Assembly: GCF_003013395.1 (NCBI RefSeq)
Contig: NZ_PXZM01000051.1
Location: 17,801-81,800 of the forward strand
Reading direction: 5' to 3'
DNA from: Brevibacillus fortis
GTDB lineage: Bacteria > Bacillota > Bacilli > Brevibacillales > Brevibacillaceae
Length of the DNA stretch: 64,000 nucleotides
Position numbers and translations under genes: made by a program. Each line of letters starts with the position of its first letter. Within the stretch, counting starts at the first letter, position 1. Positions 59,290-64,000 of this stretch are shown here, one piece after another. The notes beneath the pieces are model-generated. The model was not told the origin of the DNA. It searched no databases and worked only from the letters and a program-made list of their open reading frames with translations.

Positions 59290-59622
59290 TTGGAACATAA
59301 TATCCATCACGAGCATCCTCATCAACACAGTCCTGCTTGCGGACATACAAAAATCCGACATGACGATCATATTGATTACGTTCACAATGGTCATCTTCAC
59401 CATGAACATGCTGGTCACTGGGATGAATGCAAGATTCCTGTGAGCTCCACCAATCCAAGCGAATGTAAGCCAATGACTTGTGGCTGTGATCATGGACCTG
59501 ATTGTGGTCACGAGTTAGTACCTCATGGTGACCACAAGGATTATCTTGTGAATGGGAGATTGCATCATGTTCATGGTGATCATTGTGACGATCATGGGCC
59601 TGTTGAAATCATCACTTCATAA
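59290..59622 (+). CDS. Histidine-rich metal-binding protein with two repeats
   Basis: A 110-residue protein with about 25 His and 8 Cys. Two repeats of about 30 residues begin CGHTKIRHDDHIDYVHNGHL and CGHELVPHGDHKDYLVNGRL and continue with HH-x-H clusters. No signal peptide or membrane helix, so it is probably a cytoplasmic zinc, nickel or copper buffer. TTG 59290 is seven bases after AAAAGGAGG. No known family is assigned with confidence. The flanking 59623-59750 has an imperfect TATTCAGTCGC/GCGAACTGAATA inverted repeat and no gene. Confidence 0.75.
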   Translation: MEHNIHHEHPHQHSPACGHTKIRHDDHIDYVHNGHLHHEHAGHWDECKIPVSSTNPSECKPMTCGCDHGPDCGHELVPHGDHKDYLVNGRLHHVHGDHCDDHGPVEIITS

Positions 59623-59749
59623 CAAAAGCATAAGTTATTCAGTCGCGGGTCGCTTTCTAGGCGATCCATTTCTATTTCTCCAGATTCTTCATGTTTATCC
59701 CTCCAACTACACATATCTCTCTGAGCGAACTGAATAGAAATGAAAAACA

Positions 59750-59778
59750 AAGCTCCGCAGGTCAAAGCGGGGCTTTTG
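59750..59778 (+). terminator. Intrinsic terminator
   Basis: AAGCTCCGC pairs with GCGGGGCTT (one G-T pair), followed by TT. Confidence 0.7.
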
Positions 59779-59808
59779 GCGTTGTCGAAAAAAAGGCTTA
59801 TCCATCAT

Positions 59809-59847
59809 TTGACAAACAAAAACTAACGTAATAAACTATTTTTACGT
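59809..59847 (+). promoter_or_regulatory. Promoter with embedded ArsR-type operator
   Basis: TTGACA (59809-59814), 17-bp spacer, TAAACT (59832-59837). The -10 sits inside an ACGTAA-N10-TTACGT palindrome (59826-59847), a typical arrangement for autorepression by the ArsR-like protein encoded next. Confidence 0.65.
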
Positions 59848-59874
59848 AAATGATTAATGTCATGAGGTGTTGTT

Positions 59875-60468
59875 GTGGCGCACGAACAATTGGAAACATA
59901 TGTAGTCGAGAAGCCGGAACAGGCGATGGCGCTATTGAACCCGCTCCGTGCCGAGATATTAAGCCGTTTGGCAGAGCCTGCTTCGGCAGCAGAAGTCGCA
60001 CGTGGTATCAATGAAATCCCGCAGCGTGTCAATTATCACTTGAAGGCCTTGGAAAAGGTCGGATTGGTTAGGCGGGTAGGGAGTCGACAGGTGCGTAATC
60101 TCGTCGAGGTGCTTTATTTGGCGATTGCACGGACGTATGTGCTCTCGGAAGGACTGAACTGGGCCAACGATACGGTTCAGCAAATGAAGGATCAAGGGTC
60201 GTTGTCTCATCTGGTTCAGACAGCAGAACGAATCAAGCGGGATGCCATGCTCTTGCTGGAGCGCTCTGATCAAGAGGTGGAGGTTCCGAGTGCCACGCTG
60301 AATGCGAGTATTCAACTTGCCAGTGCGGAACAGCGCAGTGCTTTTGTAGAGGAGTACGTCCAACTGGTGAATCAGCTTGTAGCGAAGTATCAGCCAAAAG
60401 AAAAGGGACAAGAAACGTATCAGGTCGTTCTCGCGGTTTATCCAAAACAAGGAGGAGACGAGGCATGA
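59875..60468 (+). CDS. ArsR-type winged-helix transcriptional regulator
   Basis: A 197-residue regulator. The N-terminal HTH_20-type domain (about 15-80) contains LLNPLRAEILSRLAEPASAA, EVARGINEIPQRVNYHLKAL and EKVGLVRRVGSRQVRNLVEV. The C-terminal ~110 residues form a second domain without a metal motif, so the signal is probably not a metal. GTG 59875 follows GAGGTGTTGTT. It opens an operon with an 85-residue unknown protein and a ClpP paralogue, and its own promoter holds a matching palindrome. Confidence 0.87.
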   Translation: MAHEQLETYVVEKPEQAMALLNPLRAEILSRLAEPASAAEVARGINEIPQRVNYHLKALEKVGLVRRVGSRQVRNLVEVLYLAIARTYVLSEGLNWANDTVQQMKDQGSLSHLVQTAERIKRDAMLLLERSDQEVEVPSATLNASIQLASAEQRSAFVEEYVQLVNQLVAKYQPKEKGQETYQVVLAVYPKQGGDEA

Positions 60469-60722
60469 AGGCACAAGCTGTGGAGTCAAGCAAGTCCAAA
60501 CCCGTAATCGTCTGGGAAAATCGTGTCCAGCCAAAATCTGATCAGGTCATTGCCATGCCTGCCCGAAACGGAAACGGGGTTGCTGTCGAAAGAGAAGCAG
60601 CTGTTCAGACATGGTCAGTGGGGCCAGCGACTAATCCGGCAGTAGTGACGCAGGTTTCTTCTGGATTTCACAAAAAGTCCGTGGCGTTACCGCAAGCAAC
60701 CAGCATGCGTATGGCCGCGTAA
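60465..60722 (+). CDS. Unknown protein, 85 aa, between ArsR and ClpP genes
   Basis: Overlaps the ArsR stop in ATGA, so it is translated with it. The protein is soluble, low in aromatic residues and rich in Val, Ala, Ser and Gln, with no fold I recognise; it looks partly disordered (KAQAVESSKSKPVIVWENRV at the start). It ends in SMRMAA. Its C-terminal small hydrophobic residues recall Clp-targeted tails, but that is only a suggestion. Confidence 0.65.
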   Translation: MKAQAVESSKSKPVIVWENRVQPKSDQVIAMPARNGNGVAVEREAAVQTWSVGPATNPAVVTQVSSGFHKKSVALPQATSMRMAA

Positions 60723-60757
60723 AAAATCGAGCGTTAACAAACGAAGGAGGGTTTTTC

Positions 60758-61339
60758 ATGAATCTCATTCCGGTAGTAGTCGAGCAAACGAGTTATGGAG
60801 AGAGGTCCTATGACATTTACTCCCGGTTGTTGAAGGATCGCATCATTTTTCTCGGCAGTGCCATTGATGATCAGGTAGCCAATGCAGTCGTCGCCCAGTT
60901 GCTGTTCTTGGCAGCAGAAGACCCGAAGAAAGACATACATCTTTATATCAATTCGCCTGGCGGCTCTGTCACAGCAGGAATGGCGATTATCGATACGATG
61001 AAATTCGTGGCGCCCGATGTGTCCACGATCTGCACGGGGATGGCGGCATCTATGGGTGCGATGCTTCTCGTTGCAGGAGCGCCTGGCAAACGCTTTGCCC
61101 TGCCAAACGCAGAAGTCATGCTCCACCAGCCATGGGGAGGGAGTCAAGGACAGGCGAGCGATATCAAGATCGCAGCAGACCGTATTATGCGACATCGCAA
61201 CATGCTGTATACGATTATCTCGGAGCGTACGGGAAAGACAGTCGAGCAAATCGAAAAAGACGCAGACCGCGACTATTTCCTTACCGCCGCAGAAGCGCTC
61301 GAATACGGCTTGATTGATAAAGTGATCGAAAAATTGTAG
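60758..61339 (+). CDS. clpP: ATP-dependent Clp protease proteolytic subunit (ClpP paralogue)
   Basis: A 193-residue serine protease subunit that forms the tetradecameric chamber fed by a Clp ATPase. The catalytic triad is complete: Ser in CTGMAASMGAMLL (about 98), His in AEVMLHQPWGG (about 123) and Asp in KDADRDYFLTAAEA. ATG 60758 follows AACGAAGGAGGG. Its place in an ArsR-led operon suggests a conditional paralogue, separate from the housekeeping ClpP expected elsewhere in the genome. Confidence 0.95.
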   Translation: MNLIPVVVEQTSYGERSYDIYSRLLKDRIIFLGSAIDDQVANAVVAQLLFLAAEDPKKDIHLYINSPGGSVTAGMAIIDTMKFVAPDVSTICTGMAASMGAMLLVAGAPGKRFALPNAEVMLHQPWGGSQGQASDIKIAADRIMRHRNMLYTIISERTGKTVEQIEKDADRDYFLTAAEALEYGLIDKVIEKL

Positions 61340-61355
61340 AGCTGGGGGTGCCGGG

Positions 61356-62369
61356 GTGAAGATCCTGTTATTAGGGGGAACGCGTTTTATTGGTCCACAT
61401 GCAGTGAAGCGTTTGGCAGATGCAGGTCATGAGGTTGCTGTATTCAATAGGGGGATTACCCCCGGTGCTGCCTCTCTTCCACAAGGTGTCGTCTCGATTA
61501 CGGGAGATCGTGCCCGCCTGGGTGACTACCGGAAGGCTTTTCGCTCCTTTGCACCTGATGTTGTTGTTGATCTATTTGCGTACACAGAAGCAGATGCCCG
61601 TCTGCTGATGGAAACGTTTCAGGATATGGCAGGTCGTGTCGTAGCGATCAGCAGCTGTGACGTGTATCAGGCTTTTGGACGGGTGAACAAGATCGAGTCC
61701 GGTCCAATAACGACCGAGCCACTTACGGAGCAGTCGAAGCTTTGCGAGAAGCGCTATCCGTTCCGCGGGCACAGACCAGATCGCGAATATTATGACAAGG
61801 TACTCGTGGAGCAAGTCGTGATGGGACAGCAGAGTCTGCCGGGCACGATTTTGCGCTTGCCGATGGTGTATGGCCCGCATGATTACCAGCATCGCGTCTA
61901 TCCGTACCTTCAGCAGATGCGTGACGGACGTCCGTTTATTTTGATCGAAGAAGGCTTTGCTTCTTGGCGTTGGGCACGTGGCTACGTAGAAGACATCGCG
62001 CATGCCATCTGCCTCGTTGCCACAGACGATCGGGCAAAGAATCAGATTTACCACGTAGCAGAAGAGCAATGCTTCTCGATGCGAGAGTGGATTGAACGAA
62101 TCGGCAGCGTTTACGGTTGGGATGGCAAAGTGATTACAGCGCCTGCTGCTGAATTGCCGACGGAGTGGGTCCCGCAGCTCGAAACGAAGCAACATATTCA
62201 GCTGGATACGGCAAAAATCAGGAGAGAGCTGGGGTATACAGAACAAACTGCCGCAGAGGAGTCCATGCGACGCACGCTTGCATGGGAGCTCGATCATCCT
62301 CCCGAAAACGTTTGGCAAGGAATCGACTACTCGACAGAAGATAAACTCGCCGAGAGACTTGGTGTTTAA
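61356..62369 (+). CDS. NAD-dependent epimerase/dehydratase family protein
   Basis: A 337-residue extended-SDR protein. The nucleotide-binding LLLGGTRFIGPHAVKRL is at the N-terminus; catalytic residues lie in AISSCDVYQAFGRV (Ser, Tyr) and DREYYDKVLVEQ (Y-x3-K). The C-terminal substrate domain contains SWRWARGYVEDIAHAICL. The substrate, probably a nucleotide sugar or related compound, is unknown. GTG 61356 starts 17 bp after clpP. A chemoreceptor fragment begins directly after its stop. Confidence 0.88.
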   Translation: MKILLLGGTRFIGPHAVKRLADAGHEVAVFNRGITPGAASLPQGVVSITGDRARLGDYRKAFRSFAPDVVVDLFAYTEADARLLMETFQDMAGRVVAISSCDVYQAFGRVNKIESGPITTEPLTEQSKLCEKRYPFRGHRPDREYYDKVLVEQVVMGQQSLPGTILRLPMVYGPHDYQHRVYPYLQQMRDGRPFILIEEGFASWRWARGYVEDIAHAICLVATDDRAKNQIYHVAEEQCFSMREWIERIGSVYGWDGKVITAPAAELPTEWVPQLETKQHIQLDTAKIRRELGYTEQTAAEESMRRTLAWELDHPPENVWQGIDYSTEDKLAERLGV

Positions 62370-62380
62370 TGTAATTAGGA

Positions 62381-62497
62381 GTCTCGTCTGCTACCGAAGA
62401 ACAGCTCGCCTCGATGGAGGAAATCTACTCCTCGGCTGCATCGCTGGCGAGTCTCGCGGACGATTTGGAAAAACTGATCGGCCATTTCAAGGTATAA
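62381..62497 (+). pseudogene. 3' remnant of a chemoreceptor gene
   Basis: In frame, with a stop at 62495, the last 38 codons of a methyl-accepting chemotaxis protein are preserved: VSSATEEQLASMEEIYSSAA, then SLASLADDLEKLIGHFKV. The rest of the gene is absent and the upstream epimerase ends 12 bp before, marking a deletion or rearrangement point. Confidence 0.8.
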
Positions 62498-62514
62498 AGC
62501 TTTCGTTACAAGAT

Positions 62515-62558
62515 ACACCCCTTAGAATCGATAGAAAGATTCTGAGGGGTGTTATTTT
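62515..62558 (+). terminator. Intrinsic terminator (of the lost chemoreceptor gene)
   Basis: ACACCCC then TTAGAATC pair with GATTCT and GGGGTGT around GATAGAAA, followed by TATTTTG. It now probably ends the ArsR-clpP-epimerase transcript. Confidence 0.85.
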
Positions 62559-62572
62559 GTTTACGCCAGTCT

Positions 62573-62757
62573 TCACAAAGCCAATCTTCGAACAGCCCAA
62601 GGCCCCAGCGACAAGGTCATCCAGCCAGAACCATAGATGGAAAAGACAATCCCGAGCTTGAAAATAGAGCCGGTGATCCCGCTAATTCTTCCGATCATGT
62701 GGGCAGGGGAAGTAAGGGCTTTGTTGCTTTTTAAGTTAAATTTCTCAACATTTTATA
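62573..62757 (-). pseudogene. Possible remnant of a membrane transporter gene
   Basis: The minus strand reads NKALTSPAHMIGRISGITGS and then IFKLGIVFSIYGSGWM before losing frame. The H-M-x-G-R-x-x-G-I pattern and hydrophobic stretch recall an MFS transporter loop and helix, but the match is weak. Confidence 0.3.
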
Positions 62758-62758
62758 G

Positions 62759-62772
62759 AACACACGTTCTTG
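62759..62772. promoter_or_regulatory. LexA (SOS) box-like site
   Basis: AGAACACACGTTCT fits the Bacillus LexA consensus CGAAC-R-N-R-Y-GTT-Y-C at 12 of 14 positions. It lies 38 bp before the TnpB remnant, so an SOS-regulated gene may once have followed. Confidence 0.5.
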
Positions 62773-62809
62773 TTGTGGTAAACTCTTCCTGTGGGGGAGG
62801 TGAATCGCC

Positions 62810-63015
62810 ATGCTCCATAAAAAAGCGGTCCATTTTCGAATGTTCCCTAATCAGGAACAAGCCGTACTCATGACCGTGACGAGAATGCAGCGATCAATAT
62901 CTGCTTACCATTCGGCTCTGGCCAGTGTTTCATTGAATGCGCTTGGTCTTGTCGACTACAAAAACATTTGGTTTCGGCAGTAATCGTGAAGATGAGTCTG
63001 TCACAGTCCATCTAG
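62810..63015 (+). pseudogene. TnpB (IS200/IS605 family) remnant with internal deletion
   Basis: ATG 62810 behind GGGGGAGGTGAATCGCC reads MLHKKAVHFRMFPNQEQAVL, the N-terminus of TnpB. From 62869 the other frame reads HDRDENAAINI, the terminal RuvC segment of TnpB, and continues to a stop at 63013. About 300 residues between are deleted. No TnpA gene or terminal hairpin was found. Confidence 0.7.
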
Positions 63016-63060
63016 TTGCGCTATGATAAGGCTTACACGTCAAAAGGCGGAGGGGAAAGT

Positions 63061-63423
63061 ATGAAACGATTTCGATTTGATCAGCAAGTAGGCAAAACGA
63101 TTGATCGCTATAATTCCGTCCATGCGACGATTTCTCGTGTCATGCGCACACCTGATTCAGTTTCGATTGGGTGTATCCATTTGGAGGCAGGCGGGATTGT
63201 TGGCTATCATCCGGCGACTTGTCCTCAGCTTTTTCTAGTGGTGAGCGGAGAGGGCTGGGTACGCGGCGAAGGTACAGCACGTATCCCGATCCAGAGTGGT
63301 CAGGCGGCATTCTGGATCACAGGAGAAGGGCACGAATCAGGCAGTGAAACCGGAATGACAGCCATTGTAATCGAAGGAGATGGGCTCGATCCGGAGAGCT
63401 TCATGTCCTTGTTAGAGACGTAA
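63061..63423 (+). CDS. Cupin-domain protein, 120 aa
   Basis: A second single-domain cupin. The metal-binding motif is weak: only GYHPATCPQLFLVVSGEGWV and WITGEGHESGSETGMTAI resemble the usual His-rich strands, and one His is replaced by Cys. It may be a non-catalytic cupin. ATG 63061 follows GGCGGAGGGGAAAGT; the frame to 63016 lacks a ribosome-binding site. It stands alone. Confidence 0.75.
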   Translation: MKRFRFDQQVGKTIDRYNSVHATISRVMRTPDSVSIGCIHLEAGGIVGYHPATCPQLFLVVSGEGWVRGEGTARIPIQSGQAAFWITGEGHESGSETGMTAIVIEGDGLDPESFMSLLET

Positions 63424-63512
63424 CGACTGTATGTATGATGGTATTGGTTTGCCATTCCACCAACCGTACATAAGCTCATTAGACTATCCTAGAAAGACGG
63501 TGTGAAAGGCGA

Positions 63513-63947
63513 ATGAATTGGAAAACACATATGGCACTTGGTGCCATCGCAGGTTACTGCGCCTATCCTTCATGGAAGGGCAGCGTCATTGGCGCGACGA
63601 TGGCACTCGTACCTGATATCGATCAAGCAAATAGCAAGCTCGGAAACTTGATGGGACCTGTATCCAAAATGCTGCAAAAAGGATTCGGTCATCGTACAGT
63701 GACACACTCATGGGTAATATTGTTCCTTCCATTTCTGCTATTCGGTGATTCTCCGGCTGCAATGGCAGCTCTGTGGGGGATACTGTCCCATCTGATTAGC
63801 GATATGATGGTGGGGCGCATTCAGTTATTGTGGCCGTTGCGAGTGGGATGGCTCGGTATTCGGGTGTCCAAGTCGATGTATCGGACTGTGGATCGAATCG
63901 TGTTTTATGTAGCGATTGTGTATATCGTGATCAGAGGTTATCAGTAG
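63513..63947 (+). CDS. YdjM-type membrane-bound metal-dependent hydrolase
   Basis: A 144-residue membrane protein of the YdjM/DUF457 family. Motifs include the N-terminal NWKTHMALGAIAGY, ALVPDIDQANSKLG, and GHRTVTHSWVILFLPFLLF, with the conserved His and Asp residues thought to bind metal, then LSHLISDMM. Several hydrophobic segments place it in the membrane. The substrate is unknown. ATG 63513 lies behind GTGTGAAAGGCG. Confidence 0.87.
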   Translation: MNWKTHMALGAIAGYCAYPSWKGSVIGATMALVPDIDQANSKLGNLMGPVSKMLQKGFGHRTVTHSWVILFLPFLLFGDSPAAMAALWGILSHLISDMMVGRIQLLWPLRVGWLGIRVSKSMYRTVDRIVFYVAIVYIVIRGYQ

Positions 63948-64000
63948 AAAGAATGGACATTGAAAAAGGACTTCCCTTCAGGGGGTGTTGACAAAAAGGG

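Overview
The window looks like chromosomal DNA from an aerobic, endospore-forming Firmicute, most likely Brevibacillus or a close Paenibacillaceae relative. This rests on the gene content (ytaF, yunB, cba-type oxidase, kdp and opu genes, paired CsoR and Zur sites), strong AGGAGG ribosome-binding sites, moderate GC content and many intrinsic terminators. I ran no database search. I saw no rRNA, tRNA, CRISPR array, prophage or intact insertion sequence.

Layout. 1-1.8 kb: pseudouridine catabolism (psuK partial, psuG). 1.9-6.3 kb: copper efflux copA-copZ behind two CsoR-like sites, flanked by intergenic repeats about 200 bp long that can fold into nested stems. 6.4-10 kb: a glycine-betaine-type ABC transporter preceded by a c-di-AMP riboswitch and then a second structured leader with its own terminator. 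10.5-16.3 kb: a DUF2294 gene, an orphan kdpF-kdpB pair without kdpA or kdpC, a chemoreceptor and a GGDEF/EAL protein. 16.4-24.8 kb: a second c-di-AMP riboswitch and a full kdpFABC operon, ending in a kinase-less protein made of two KdpD sensor halves and an unknown gene. 25-31 kb: an arginase-fold protein and a tandemly duplicated ECF sigma/anti-sigma module. 31-39.7 kb: DUF1036, HXXEE/TetR pair, ytaF, a Ca2+ P-type ATPase, yunB, a duplicated stalk-domain protein behind an ECF promoter, and a GNAT. 39.8-44.6 kb: an NreB/NreC-like oxygen-sensing two-component system, a Hol-Tox type I toxin locus, and a ba3-type oxidase operon whose promoter carries NreC-like palindromes. 44.7-52.6 kb: SDR, nitroreductase, a two-component system with an FG-GAP lipoprotein, and a Zur-controlled zagA-rpmG operon. 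52.7-57 kb: a glycosyltransferase whose reading frame runs into the antisense strand of a decayed gntP permease, glycerate kinase, and a Na+/H+ antiporter with a terminator-bearing leader. 57-64 kb: cupins, small membrane proteins, an AsnC fragment, a His-rich metal-binding protein, an ArsR-clpP operon, and a decay zone with a chemoreceptor tail and a TnpB remnant.

The strongest theme is ion and osmotic homeostasis under RNA control. Two c-di-AMP riboswitches precede an osmolyte importer and the Kdp K+ pump, the KdpD-like protein keeps Usp-type modules of the kind known to bind c-di-AMP, and two other transport genes have structured leaders. The candidates most likely to be new are the covarying repeat family (five copies, 1.9-6.3 kb and 25.8 kb), the pseudoknot-compatible repeat next to copA, the second osmolyte leader, the orphan KdpFB cluster and the double KdpD protein.
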